A DNA stretch of 64,000 nucleotides from JBOZRQ01 sp050789255 (GCA_050789255.1 JBOZRQ010000054.1:17186-81185); one strand, 5' to 3'; positions 1 through 8,383 are shown, counted from the stretch's first letter. The notes: a model not told the origin generated them from the sequence alone. Made by a program: numbers and translations.

Positions 1-145
1 TGCCAAACTTGGCCAACTCGTCGAGCCAAGCGGGCTCAACCAGAATGTCGCGCTCCTCATAGACAACGCCGCGATCCTTCAGGAACTGCTTGATCTTCCC
101 GCAGTAGTCACATCCGGTAGATGTGTACAGAGTGGCCTTGATCAC
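1..145 (-). CDS. Glutaredoxin-like thiol-disulfide protein (partial, C-terminus off window)
   Basis: This gene runs off the left edge, so only the first 48 residues are visible. They form the start of a thioredoxin fold (VIKATLYTSTGCDYC) with a CDYC redox motif at residues 12-15, then a helix and the second strand (VVYEERDI), as in small glutaredoxins and NrdH-like proteins. The GTG start at 145 follows an AAGGAGGA ribosome binding site five bases upstream. It is the last visible gene of the minus-strand sugar operon, 46 bases after the alpha/beta hydrolase. It probably reduces disulfides or mixed disulfides; the partner is unknown. The family call is fairly safe, but the exact subfamily cannot be judged without the C-terminal half. 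Confidence 0.8.
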   Translation of the reverse strand, partial: MIKATLYTSTGCDYCGKIKQFLKDRGVVYEERDILVEPAWLDELAKFG

Positions 146-191
146 GATACTCCTCCTTGTCCTCGTCCGGGGCAGTTGTGCATGGGAAAGA

Positions 192-1067
192 CTACCTTTG
201 CTCCGCAAGAAACGCCAGCAGCACACGGCTGACTTCCTCGGCATGGGTCATGTGCATGAGAGCATGGGGAGCGCCGGCCATGACTTCCACCCGGCTGGAC
301 GCCACATGCTCCCGGAACCGGGACACGCAGCGTTGGACAGCCGGGTCACCGGCGTCTTCTTCCGGCAGCATGAACAGAACCGGGCAACTTATCTTGTCGT
401 AGTAGTGCTCAAAACGAAGGTCGTAGTACGCATCCATGTACTGTTCCATAGCTGCCGCCGGGAAGCAGGAGCCATACCGCCCATCAGGCAGCCGGCAAAT
501 GTCGGCCTTAACATGGGCCTGGAACCAAGCGTTCCAGAGCCCGAAACCGGTCCACCTCGCCTTGCCTGCCTCGAAAGCGGCCTGGGGCGTGGCATAGGTC
601 GGCCGGACCCGTTGGGCCCGTTGCTCACGCAGTTCGGCCTGCCTGGCCTCTGCTTCGTCGTCCGGGACGCCCTGCCGGCCCAACGGACCGAACTCGTTGT
701 AGTACGCGCCCTCACACACCAAGGAGAGCACCTTGTCGGGATGTCCGGCGGCCAGCAGCACCGCCACCTCGGCGCCAAGGGAACTGCCCACCACATGGGC
801 CGCCCTGACCCCAAGCTCATCCATGAGGAGCGCCAGGTCCCCGGCCATTGCGGCCGGGTGGTAGCCCGTTTCAGGCTTCTCCGAGCGGCCATGGCCGCGA
901 AGCTCGGGAACGATGACGCGGTACTTGTCGGCCAGGTGCGGTACCACCCCGGCAAACACCCCAGCGGTTCCCCCGGAGTAGTGCAGCAGAAAGACGGGGG
1001 CGCCGTTGCCTCCCGTGTCCTGCACGTACAGGCTCAGCGCCCCCAGGTTTACTAGCCTACCCGACAC
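192..1067 (-). CDS. Alpha/beta-fold hydrolase
   Basis: This is a 291-aa soluble alpha/beta hydrolase. The oxyanion region is FLLHYSGGTAG, the nucleophile elbow is GSSLG (in HVVGSSLGAEVAVLL), the acid probably lies after the strand CPVLFMLPEED, and the catalytic His is in GAPHALMHM. These features fit esterases and C-C hydrolases; no substrate can be read. The reading frame is open to an ATG at 1124, but that lies well inside the upstream gene. I chose the GTG at 1067, which overlaps the upstream stop by 11 bases and suits translational coupling. It belongs to the minus-strand sugar-isomerase/dehydrogenase operon, so its substrate may be an ester or lactone from that pathway, which is inference. 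Confidence 0.8.
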   Translation of the reverse strand: MSGRLVNLGALSLYVQDTGGNGAPVFLLHYSGGTAGVFAGVVPHLADKYRVIVPELRGHGRSEKPETGYHPAAMAGDLALLMDELGVRAAHVVGSSLGAEVAVLLAAGHPDKVLSLVCEGAYYNEFGPLGRQGVPDDEAEARQAELREQRAQRVRPTYATPQAAFEAGKARWTGFGLWNAWFQAHVKADICRLPDGRYGSCFPAAAMEQYMDAYYDLRFEHYYDKISCPVLFMLPEEDAGDPAVQRCVSRFREHVASSRVEVMAGAPHALMHMTHAEEVSRVLLAFLAEQR

Positions 1068-1806
1068 GGTAGCTCTTGCACTCCTTGGCCAGCTCGATGT
1101 TAGCGTGTACCGGGCGCCCTTCATCCAGCAGCTTCTGGAGATCCAGTCCGGGGTACAGGTGCGTGAAGATGCACCGCTTCACAGCGGCGTCACGAGCCAT
1201 GGCAGCGGCCTCGGCCGCAGTAAGGTGGCCGAACTGCCGCTTCGTCTCGTACTCCTCGGTCAGTGAGGCCTCCACCAGCAGGAGGTCGGCGCCCCGGGCG
1301 GCCTCGGTCACCTCCCGGCTCTCGCCGGTATCCGCCGTGTAGAACAGCACGGGACCCGCCTGTCCCACCGGGGTGATCCGCATGGCGTAGGTCGGCAGGG
1401 GGTGATTGGTGCGGGTGAACCGGATCTCCAGCTCCCCCAGCACCAGCGGCTCCTCGGGGTTATAGGCGTGCAGGTCCTGCCAGGCGTCGCCGCCCTCAAT
1501 CCACTGATGGTTGGTGGCCGGCTCAGCCGGGGCGTAAACCTGCAGCTTCCCCGTGGTCTTCCCTGCCATTTGCGCGTTCAACTGCATGAACCGCAAGCAG
1601 TGCACGTCGGCAATATGATCCTCGTGCAGATGGGAGACCACCACCGCCGTGAGGTTCTCAATGGCCACGTACTGCTGCAGCCGCGCTGCCACCCCATTGC
1701 CTGCATCCAGCAGGATCGTGGTCGCGCCATACCGCACCAGATACCCGTTCATCGCGCCGCCCACAGCGGGGAAAGGGGAATAACACCCGAGAATCGTCAG
1801 CTCCAT
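1057..1806 (-). CDS. Metallo-beta-lactamase-fold hydrolase (YhfI/RNase Z-like)
   Basis: This 249-aa protein carries the metal-binding signature HLHEDH at residues 59-64, an upstream LLDAGNG aspartate, a further His in TNHPLPTYAM, an Asp in FYTADTGES and a late His in FTHLYPG. This arrangement matches compact RNase Z/YhfI-like phosphodiesterases and cyclic-lactone hydrolases. The tRNase Z exosite arm is not evident, so a small-molecule phosphodiester or lactone is more likely than tRNA. Its ATG abuts the TAA of the preceding dehydrogenase with no intervening base, so co-translation is likely. Fold and metal site are certain; the substrate is unknown. Confidence 0.85.
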   Translation of the reverse strand: MELTILGCYSPFPAVGGAMNGYLVRYGATTILLDAGNGVAARLQQYVAIENLTAVVVSHLHEDHIADVHCLRFMQLNAQMAGKTTGKLQVYAPAEPATNHQWIEGGDAWQDLHAYNPEEPLVLGELEIRFTRTNHPLPTYAMRITPVGQAGPVLFYTADTGESREVTEAARGADLLLVEASLTEEYETKRQFGHLTAAEAAAMARDAAVKRCIFTHLYPGLDLQKLLDEGRPVHANIELAKECKSYRVG

Positions 1807-2955
1807 TTAGATCCGCTCCACTTCTACCCAGCGCCCCGTTGCCGTCGATTCCTCCACTGCGGCCATGACCGTCTGGTTCTGGACGCCGTCCCGGAAGGAG
1901 GGCGCGGGGGTTACGCCGTTCTGTATGCCTTGCAGCAACTCATACACGAGATGGACGAAGGTGTGCTCGTAGCCGATGATATGGCCCGGCGGCCACCAGC
2001 GCCCCACATAAGGATGGACAGATTCCGTCACGTTAATCGTGCGCCAGCCCTGAAGGCCCGCCGGATCATCGGCGAAATAGACCTCCAGGTTATTCATGTT
2101 CTCCAGATCCCAGCGCACAGAACCGCGGGAGCCGTTGATCTCGAAGCGGTTGCCGTTGCGATTGCCGCCGGCGAATCGGGTCGCCTCGAAGACGCCCAGG
2201 GCGCCGTTCTCGAACTTGGCGATCGCGGCGATGGCGTCATCTACGTCGACCTTCACCTTCGGCCCCGTGCCTTCGGCGCCCCAGGTAGTCGCCCCGGCGC
2301 CCTCCGAGGTCGGCCGCTCCTCGATGAAGGTCTTCATGGTGGCGCTCAGCGAGGTGATCTCGCCCACCAGGAACCTGGCCAGGTCGAAGATGTGGGCGCC
2401 GATGTCGCCCAGCGCCCCGGAGCCAGTCTGGTCCTTCTGGAGCCGCCAGACCGCCGGGAAGTTGGGGTCCATGATCCAATCCTGCAGGTACTGTGCCCGC
2501 ACGTGGTAGATCTGCCCGAGGCGCCCGGAGGCAATCAGCTGCCGGGCCAGTTGGATCGCGGGCGCATAGCGGTAGTTGTGGCAGACCATTGCCACCACCC
2601 CAGCTTTCTCCACGGCGGCCAACATCTCCTTGGCCTCGGCCAGATTCATGGCCAGGGGCTTCTCGCAGAGGATATGCTTGCCCGCCTTCGCCGCAGCAAT
2701 AGCGATCTCCGCATGGCTGTCGTTGGGCGTGGAGATGTCCACCAGGTCGATATCCGGCCGGGCGATCACCTCGCGCCAGTCGGTGGCAGACTCAGCCCAG
2801 CCGAACTGCTGGGCGGCGGCGGCCGTAGCCGCAGCGTCACGTCCGCAGATCACCTGCATGGTCGGGTTGGGCACATCAAAGAACATACCGACATCGCGAT
2901 AGGCGTGGCTGTGGGCCTTGCCCATGAACTTGTACCCGATCAGCGCAACTCGCAT
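1807..2955 (-). CDS. Gfo/Idh/MocA-family oxidoreductase (copy A)
   Basis: This is a 382-aa NAD(P)-dependent dehydrogenase. The N-terminus has the Rossmann strand VALIGYKFMGKAHSHAY, a diverged GxGxxG. The EKP motif (HILCEKPLA) that positions nicotinamide is present, followed by the GALGDIGAHIFDLARFL segment carrying a conserved catalytic-region Asp/His pair. The length fits the long branch of the family that acts on inositol or sugar derivatives. It starts 20 bases after the upstream TIM-barrel gene. With a second family member and two isomerase-like barrels in the same operon, it probably oxidises or reduces a sugar or cyclitol. The family is certain and the substrate is not. Confidence 0.92.
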   Translation of the reverse strand: MRVALIGYKFMGKAHSHAYRDVGMFFDVPNPTMQVICGRDAAATAAAAQQFGWAESATDWREVIARPDIDLVDISTPNDSHAEIAIAAAKAGKHILCEKPLAMNLAEAKEMLAAVEKAGVVAMVCHNYRYAPAIQLARQLIASGRLGQIYHVRAQYLQDWIMDPNFPAVWRLQKDQTGSGALGDIGAHIFDLARFLVGEITSLSATMKTFIEERPTSEGAGATTWGAEGTGPKVKVDVDDAIAAIAKFENGALGVFEATRFAGGNRNGNRFEINGSRGSVRWDLENMNNLEVYFADDPAGLQGWRTINVTESVHPYVGRWWPPGHIIGYEHTFVHLVYELLQGIQNGVTPAPSFRDGVQNQTVMAAVEESTATGRWVEVERI

Positions 2956-2974
2956 TTGCTCGTCTCCTCCGGGC

Positions 2975-3940
2975 CTAGACCCACCACATAGCGCCGGGCT
3001 GCTCCCCGATCAGCGCCTGCTTGAGATTCGATACCGCCGCCCGGAAGCCCTCGTCCACCGACATGAGGCTGTCCTCGTGCTCGATCGACATCACCCAGTC
3101 GTAGCCCACGAGGCGCAGGTTGGAGACGATGTCGCGCCAGACCTCCACGCCGTGGCCGTACCCCACCGAGCGGAAGACCCAGGAGCGCTTGATCTCCTGG
3201 CTGTACGGCTTATAGTCCAGGCCGCCGTTGACCGGGAAGTTGATGGCGTCCAGCTTGGTGTCCTTGGCGTGCACGTGGAAGATCGACTCGCCCAGCGCCC
3301 GGATCGCCAGCACCGGGTCGATCCCCTGCCACCAGAGGTGCGAGGGGTCATAGTTGACGCCGATCTCCGGTCCGACCGCCTCACGCAGCCGAATGGCGGT
3401 CTCGGGGTTGTAGACCAGGAAGCCCGGGTGCGCCTCCAGGGCGATCTTGTGAATCCCCTGCGACTTGCACCAGGCGACCTCCTCCTTCCAGTAGGGGATC
3501 GCCACCTCGTTCCACTGCCACTGCAGGATCTTCTGATACTCCGACGGCCAGGCGCAGGTCACCCAGTTGGGGTAGGTGGCGTTGGGCCCGTCGCCGGGGC
3601 AGCCCGAGAAGGTGATCACTCGATCCACGCCCAGCTCAGCCGCCAGCCGTACCGCCTGCCGGAACTCCCGAATGTGGCGCTCGGCCAGCTCCCGGTTGGG
3701 GTTCAGCGGGTTGCCATGGCAGGAGAGCGCCGAAATCGTGAGGCCACGGGCGTCGATCTCCTTCTTGAAGGCTTTCAGAGCCGCCGGATCCGCCAGCAGC
3801 ACGTCGGGATCGCAGTGGGCCTTGCCAGGGTAGGCGCCGCACCCGATCTCCACCGCTTCGACCCCGTTCTTGACGATGTAATCCAGCGCCTCGGGCAGGG
3901 GACGTTGGCCGAACAGCACCGTAAAGACCCCGAGCTTCAT
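2975..3940 (-). CDS. Sugar phosphate isomerase/epimerase, xylose-isomerase-like TIM barrel (copy A)
   Basis: This 321-aa protein is of the AP-endonuclease-2/xylose-isomerase-like fold. Metal and substrate residues are recognisable in ALEAHPGF (Glu, His), VNYDPSHLWW (Asp, His), FHVHAKDT (His, Asp) and MSIEHEDS (Glu at the last strand). Such enzymes include IolE, IolI, hydroxypyruvate isomerase and 3-keto-sugar epimerases. MKLGVFTV at the N-terminus is the usual first strand. It lies 19 bases after the copy B dehydrogenase and 19 bases before copy A. Alternation with dehydrogenases is typical of catabolic clusters for inositol or oxidised glycosides. The exact reaction cannot be assigned. Confidence 0.9.
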   Translation of the reverse strand: MKLGVFTVLFGQRPLPEALDYIVKNGVEAVEIGCGAYPGKAHCDPDVLLADPAALKAFKKEIDARGLTISALSCHGNPLNPNRELAERHIREFRQAVRLAAELGVDRVITFSGCPGDGPNATYPNWVTCAWPSEYQKILQWQWNEVAIPYWKEEVAWCKSQGIHKIALEAHPGFLVYNPETAIRLREAVGPEIGVNYDPSHLWWQGIDPVLAIRALGESIFHVHAKDTKLDAINFPVNGGLDYKPYSQEIKRSWVFRSVGYGHGVEVWRDIVSNLRLVGYDWVMSIEHEDSLMSVDEGFRAAVSNLKQALIGEQPGAMWWV

Positions 3941-3959
3941 ATCTCACGACCTCCTATAG

Positions 3960-5000
3960 CTACAGCTTAACGGCATCGCCGGTTTCGGCGCTCCGGTACA
4001 GGGCGTCCAGGATCTTCTGCAGCTTTACTCCCTGCTCAGGCGTAACCACGGGCTCCGCCTCGCCCTTGACCACCGCGATGAAGTGCTCGATCTCCGTAGT
4101 GTGGCCGGCGCCCTTCGGCGTCCATGCAGGGGTGACGTTGACGATCGAGCCGTGCATATCCTTGAACATCTTAAAGCCCGGGTACAGGCTGACCCCGCCC
4201 TCGGTGCCCGAGAGCGACACCTGCATCTCCTCCATGGGCTCCATGTGCTCCATGAAGCTGGCCTCAAGCATCACCGTGGCGCCGTTCTTGAACTTGATCA
4301 TCCCCAGGGCCATGTCCTCTACCTGGAAGTTCTCCCAGTCCCACTTGCCCCAGGGCGCCACCGCCGGCCGGGTGCCGAGCTCCCGGTAGGTGGAGCCCAC
4401 GACGAGGTCAGGCTCGGGGTAGCCCATCAGGTGCAGGGCCAGGTCCAGCACGTGCACCCCGATATCGATCAGCGGTCCCCCGCCCTGCAGCTCCTTGTTG
4501 GTGAAGACGCCCCAGCCGGGAATGCCCCGCCGGCGCAGCCACTTGGCCTTCGCTGCGTAAACCTTGCCAATCTCCCCGCCGTCCACGAAGCGCTTCGCCA
4601 TGAGCGACTCCTGGCGGAAGCGGTTGTTGAACATATACATCAGCGTTTTGCCGGAGGCCTTGGCGGCGTCCGCCATGGCCTGCGCCTCGGCCGCCGTGCG
4701 GGCCGGGGGCTTCTCGCACAGCACGTGGGCGCCCGCCTTCAGGGCGGCGATGGCCGCCGAGGCGTGGAACTTGTTCGGCGTACATACGCTGACCACGTCC
4801 AGCTTCTCCTTGGCCAGCATCTCTTCAAAGCTGGCGTAGGAACGGGCAAAGTCGAACTCCTTGGCCATCTCGGCGGCCCGGTCCGCGTTCACGTCGGCGA
4901 CCGCCACCAGCCGTACCTGATCGCCCAGAGCCTTGTAGCCGGGAATGTGGGCGCCCTTGGCAATGCCGCCGGCCCCGATGATGCCTACGTTGATGGGCAT
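3960..5000 (-). CDS. Gfo/Idh/MocA-family oxidoreductase (copy B)
   Basis: This is a 346-aa dehydrogenase with the classic N-terminal motif GIIGAGGIAKGAHIPGY, the EKP motif in HVLCEKPPA, and the substrate-side segment GGPLIDIGVHVLDLALHLMG. It is clearly distinct from copy A (shorter, different C-terminal sheet), so the two are probably different steps rather than a recent duplication. It starts 15 bases after the end of the copy B TIM barrel. The cofactor is probably NAD(H) or NADP(H), judged from the family only. In several glycoside pathways one such enzyme makes a 3-keto sugar and a second reduces the product; that scheme would fit here but is not shown by the sequence. Confidence 0.92.
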   Translation of the reverse strand: MPINVGIIGAGGIAKGAHIPGYKALGDQVRLVAVADVNADRAAEMAKEFDFARSYASFEEMLAKEKLDVVSVCTPNKFHASAAIAALKAGAHVLCEKPPARTAAEAQAMADAAKASGKTLMYMFNNRFRQESLMAKRFVDGGEIGKVYAAKAKWLRRRGIPGWGVFTNKELQGGGPLIDIGVHVLDLALHLMGYPEPDLVVGSTYRELGTRPAVAPWGKWDWENFQVEDMALGMIKFKNGATVMLEASFMEHMEPMEEMQVSLSGTEGGVSLYPGFKMFKDMHGSIVNVTPAWTPKGAGHTTEIEHFIAVVKGEAEPVVTPEQGVKLQKILDALYRSAETGDAVKL

Positions 5001-5015
5001 GTTGCGTGGCGCCTC

Positions 5016-5801
5016 CTAGAAGACCAAGTGCTGTAGTGCCTGCTTGCCGATGAGGATGCCGGGGTAGTAGCGCTCGCCGCTCCAGGTCTTGGAGTGCGGC
5101 TCCAGGATCACATCGCCGTCGTAGCCGTGGTGGTGCAGAATGTGCAGCAGGGGTCCCCACTGGATCTGGCCCATGCCGGCGGGCGGGTCCTCGAAGCGGC
5201 GCCCCTCGATCGAGAGCACGTCCTTGGCGTGGAAGTGGTAGAACCGGTGGCCCCAGTCGCGGGCCTCGGCCAGGTAATCGCCGCTGCCCTCGTAGAAGCA
5301 GTGGCTGGGATCGTATTTGATGCCCAACTCCGGCAATGCCTTCAGGACAATCGCCCAGGCTGCCGGGCTGTGCAGGAAGTTCCCCCACCGGCAGTTGTAC
5401 AGGGCCACCCGGACACCCCGGGCCTTGGCGTACTCCACCAGGGGTCCCAGCACCTCAATCGCCCGGTCGCAGTTCTGAAACAGGCTCAGCCCCTCCACCG
5501 GCTTGGCGCCGCAAACGAAGGTGCGAATCCCGTTGCGGGCGCACAGGTCGATCAGGTCCCGAGCATCCTTCTCCTCCTTCGCACGCACTTCGGCGTTGTC
5601 GGAGATTCGATCCCGCCCGAAGCGGCCGATGGCCGAGAACTGGGCGCCGTACATGCGGGCGTACCCCATCAACTCCTCTTCACGGGCGAGGAACGGGCCG
5701 ATGTCATCCCTGTTCTCGTTCCACTCGACAACCGGAAAGCCGTGTTCGCGGGCGAAGGCAAAGTCCTGCTCGGAGAGATTGCAGATGAAGCCGAGACGCA
5801 T
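5016..5801 (-). CDS. Sugar phosphate isomerase/epimerase, TIM barrel (copy B), first gene of operon
   Basis: This 261-aa compact TIM barrel of the AP-endonuclease-2 type shows metal-site segments VALYNCRWGN, IKYDPSHCFYEG, YHFHAKDVL and VILEPHSKTW, in the expected order. It is closer in size to IolI/hydroxypyruvate isomerase than copy A is. It appears to be the first gene of a seven-gene minus-strand run reaching to the glutaredoxin, with spacings from an 11-base overlap to 46 bases. No regulator gene sits next to it. Its role is probably isomerisation or epimerisation of a keto-sugar; the substrate is unknown. Confidence 0.88.
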   Translation of the reverse strand: MRLGFICNLSEQDFAFAREHGFPVVEWNENRDDIGPFLAREEELMGYARMYGAQFSAIGRFGRDRISDNAEVRAKEEKDARDLIDLCARNGIRTFVCGAKPVEGLSLFQNCDRAIEVLGPLVEYAKARGVRVALYNCRWGNFLHSPAAWAIVLKALPELGIKYDPSHCFYEGSGDYLAEARDWGHRFYHFHAKDVLSIEGRRFEDPPAGMGQIQWGPLLHILHHHGYDGDVILEPHSKTWSGERYYPGILIGKQALQHLVF

Positions 5802-5871
5802 AGATGGTCGCTCCCCTTCGTGAGAATCTTCCCCTCATGGGTTACGCCTATCTTCTGGCAAAGTCCTTTCT

Positions 5872-5903
5872 AAAAGCAAACGCCGCCCTCAAAATGGGCG
5901 GCG
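5872..5903 (-). terminator. Intrinsic terminator after the MraY/TagO-like gene
   Basis: Read on the minus strand, CGCCGCCC (5903-5896) pairs perfectly with GGGCGGCG (5888-5881) across a seven-base loop and is followed by TTTGCTTTT. It lies 18 bases past the stop of the transferase gene and separates it from the sugar operon. Confidence 0.85.
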
Positions 5904-5920
5904 TCATGATGTGGCCGTTC

Positions 5921-6889
5921 TTAGCGCTGTGCGAAGACAATCCCGAGGGCGGAGGCCGATAGGACCATCGCCGCCAGCAAGAAGACAAGCACCGTCTCCA
6001 TGGGGTTAAAGCCCGACATGCGGTGCAGCACGTTGAACGAGTGCTCCAGGTCGCCATGGGTGAGCGCCTCCACAAAGGACTTGCCCTGCCGCATGCGGCG
6101 GATCACCACGAAGGCGACGTTGAACATCGGCACGAACAGGACGAGCAGCGGCGCCGACAGACCCGCCAGGGTGGCTGCCTTGAAGTACCCAGTCACCGCG
6201 AGGGCTGCCAGCAGGAAGCCAAGGAAATTCGATCCGGCATCACCCATAAAAACCTGGGCCGGGTGGAAGTTATAGCGTAAGAAGGCCACGCACGACCCAA
6301 GCGTCGCCGCCACCCAGACGGCCACGTTTGCATCACCCTTGATCAGGGCGATGATCAGGAGCGTAAAGGAGGCGACGCTGGTCAGCCCGGCAACCAGACC
6401 GTCCATGCCGTCCAGAAAGTTGATCGCGTTCGTCATGCCGACCAGCCAGGCCATTGTCACAGGGATATCGATCCACCACGGCAGAACCAGCATGCCGGGG
6501 CCGAACGGGTTGCTGATGTGGTTGACCGTGTAGCCCATGGCCACCAGCACGGTGGCCGGCAGGAACTGCAGCACCAGCTTGGGCAGGGCCGGCAGATCGG
6601 TGGAGCGGCACTTGCAGTAATCGTCGATCAAACCGGCGAGCAGGGCCAGGGGCGCCGTAATGCCGAGCGCCAGGTTCGGCGCCATGATCAGGGCGCCGGC
6701 CATCAGGCCGATGGCGATGGAGATACCGCCGAGGAGCGGGGTGGGTTGCTTGTGGATGTGCCGTCCGCCGGGCTTCTTCACAATGCCCGTGCGGTGGGCC
6801 AACTGCATCAGGTAGGGCGTCAGTTTCAGGGTCAGGCCGAAGGCGATTGCCCCGGCCAGCAGGAGCCTTACTTCAGGTGGCATCCCCAT
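5921..6889 (-). CDS. Polyprenyl-phosphate sugar-1-phosphate transferase, MraY/WecA/TagO family
   Basis: This 322-aa polytopic membrane enzyme has about ten hydrophobic segments. Family motifs are clear: GLIDDYCKC with Asp89/Asp90, NAINFLDGMDGL around residues 154-164 with Asp160 and Asp163, and MGDAGSNFLG with Asp217. It should transfer a sugar-1-phosphate from a UDP-sugar to undecaprenyl phosphate at the inner face of the membrane, initiating teichoic-acid, exopolysaccharide or similar glycan synthesis. The cytoplasmic loop where WecA/TagO proteins carry the HIHH-type motif reads HGDLEHSF (278-285), so the usual His cluster is altered. This may signal a different sugar nucleotide. A GGGAAGGGG site precedes ATG 6889; ATG 6883 is an alternative start. 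Confidence 0.88.
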   Translation of the reverse strand: MGMPPEVRLLLAGAIAFGLTLKLTPYLMQLAHRTGIVKKPGGRHIHKQPTPLLGGISIAIGLMAGALIMAPNLALGITAPLALLAGLIDDYCKCRSTDLPALPKLVLQFLPATVLVAMGYTVNHISNPFGPGMLVLPWWIDIPVTMAWLVGMTNAINFLDGMDGLVAGLTSVASFTLLIIALIKGDANVAVWVAATLGSCVAFLRYNFHPAQVFMGDAGSNFLGFLLAALAVTGYFKAATLAGLSAPLLVLFVPMFNVAFVVIRRMRQGKSFVEALTHGDLEHSFNVLHRMSGFNPMETVLVFLLAAMVLSASALGIVFAQR

Positions 6890-6984
6890 CCCCTTCCCGA
6901 ATGATTAGCGGTTGGTTCGACGATTTGACAAGGTATTCCTGTGGTGGTGCCGAAAAGCTTTAAGGTTCAGCGGATACAGAGAGG

Positions 6985-7429
6985 ATGAACGAATCTGGAA
7001 CGACTCCCAAACTCCCGTGGCTGCATCATTTGCGGCAAGGAGAACCCCATAGGCCTGAAGCTGCACTTCCTGAAGACCGAGGGCGGCGCGATGACGAAGG
7101 TCAGCGTGCCCGAATCCTTCCAGGGCTTCGACGGCGTGGTACAGGGGGGCATTGTAGCCGGTTTGATGGATGATGCCATGTGGTACGCCATCTTATCCGC
7201 CGCAGGCGCCATTACAATGACCGCCGAGCTCACCGTGCGCTACAAGGCGCCGGTCCCGGTGGAGACCGAGTTGACTGTTACCGGCATGGTTGTGGAGCAA
7301 CGTCGTGTGCTCTTCACCACCACGGCAGCAATTACCGGACCGGACGGCAAGGTCCTGGCCGAGGCCACCGGCAAGTTCATGCCGGCGCCGAAGGCCCTGC
7401 TCGACCGCCTCCAGTCGGGATTGTCATAA
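6985..7429 (+). CDS. PaaI/hotdog-fold thioesterase with an apparent frameshift near its N-terminus
   Basis: The body (from 7011) reads SRGCIICGKENPIGLKL, then a hotdog domain with VVQGGIVAGLMDDAMW, ELTVRYKAPVP and the late strand FTTTAAITG. The CxxCGxxNPxGL opening is typical of one acyl-CoA thioesterase subgroup. In this frame there is no normal start codon, and TGA occurs at 6986-6988. The ATG at 6985 (MNESGTTP) is in another frame and would join perfectly if one A of the AAA at 7009-7011 were absent, giving MNESGTTPNSRGCIICG. I therefore annotate one gene with a one-base insertion, whether real, slippage or sequencing error. A translation restart at ATG 7091 would lose the Cys motif. It is followed 24 bases later by the FAH-family gene. 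Confidence 0.7.
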
Positions 7430-7453
7430 CCCCGGAAAGGAACGTGGCCTACA

Positions 7454-8215
7454 ATGCAGTACATTCGCTTCCAAACGTCCTCTGGTCCGCGGTGGGGTCT
7501 GATCCGAGAGGCTGGCGTGGTTGAACTCGAATGTGCCCCTTACCTCGGCGGCCGTGAGACCAGCCAGACCTACCCGCTCGATTCCCTCAAGCTGTTGCCG
7601 CCGGTGGAGCCGTCCAAGATCCTCTGCATCGGCCGGAACTATGCGGACCATGCGGCCGAACTCGGGAACCAGGCGCCGTCCGAGCCCATGTTCTTCTTCA
7701 AGGCGCCATCGGCCCTGATCGGACCTGGCGACGCGATTGTGATTGCAAGGCCGGACCACGCCACCCACTGGGAGGCCGAACTGGGCGTAGTCATTGGCAA
7801 GACCGGCAAGAACATCAAGCCGGAAGAGGCTCTCGACTATATCTTCGCCTACACCATCGGCAACGACGTATCGGACCGCGACCACCAGAAGGCTGACGTG
7901 CCCTTTGGCTTCGGCCGCGCCAAGAACTTCGACACCTACTGCCCCGTCGGTCCCGTTCTGGTGACGGACGGGATCAACCCGCTCGACGTCCAGGTTACGC
8001 TGACCTGCAACGGAGAGGTGCGGCAGGATGACTCAACCGCCCTTATGTTGCACAATGTTCCGAAACTGATTTCGTTCCTTTCTGGTATAATGACGCTCCA
8101 GCCCGGCGATTTGATTCTCACCGGGACGCCGAAGGGCGTCGGGCCCATGAAGGCCGGGGACTTGCTCGAAATCACGATCCCTGGAATTGGCACGCTGGCA
8201 AATCCTGTGCGGTAG
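7454..8215 (+). CDS. Fumarylacetoacetate hydrolase-family protein
   Basis: This is a 253-aa member of the FAH superfamily, which includes acylpyruvases, HpcE/HpaG-type isomerase-decarboxylases and oxaloacetate decarboxylases. The leader strand ILCIGRNYADHAAE precedes the FAH core. Metal-binding carboxylates are visible as WEAELGVVIG (Glu107, Glu109) and NDVSDRDHQK (Asp). The ending DLILTGTPKGVGPM is characteristic. ATG 7454 is preceded by GGAAAGGAACG. With the thioesterase it probably forms a two-gene unit for a carboxylic-acid or acyl-CoA catabolic step; the substrate is not evident. It ends at a strong intrinsic terminator. Confidence 0.92.
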   Translation: MQYIRFQTSSGPRWGLIREAGVVELECAPYLGGRETSQTYPLDSLKLLPPVEPSKILCIGRNYADHAAELGNQAPSEPMFFFKAPSALIGPGDAIVIARPDHATHWEAELGVVIGKTGKNIKPEEALDYIFAYTIGNDVSDRDHQKADVPFGFGRAKNFDTYCPVGPVLVTDGINPLDVQVTLTCNGEVRQDDSTALMLHNVPKLISFLSGIMTLQPGDLILTGTPKGVGPMKAGDLLEITIPGIGTLANPVR

Positions 8216-8217
8216 TC

Positions 8218-8260
8218 GAAACCCCGATTCCTGCTGGTGGCAGGGATCGGGGTTTCTTTA
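8218..8260 (+). terminator. Intrinsic terminator after the FAH-family gene
   Basis: GAAACCCCGAT (8218-8228) pairs with ATCGGGGTTTC (8246-8256), extended inward by TCCTGC/GCAGGG, and TTTCTTTA follows. It starts three bases after the stop. Confidence 0.85.
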
Positions 8261-8383
8261 TGCGGCGTCCCGGGCGACCTCGGGAAATTCTCCCGGACAG
8301 GTCGGGAACGCAGTCTCTACAGAGCGGGGGCGCCGCGGCGGTACACTCTCCCCAGACCATAACACGGGAGGTACCTGAACAGA

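Noticed and set aside
8257..8383. Possible riboswitch upstream of the cupredoxin gene
   Set aside because: Some inverted repeats occur (CCCGGG/CTCGGG type), but no conserved aptamer motif could be recognised and the stretch is short.
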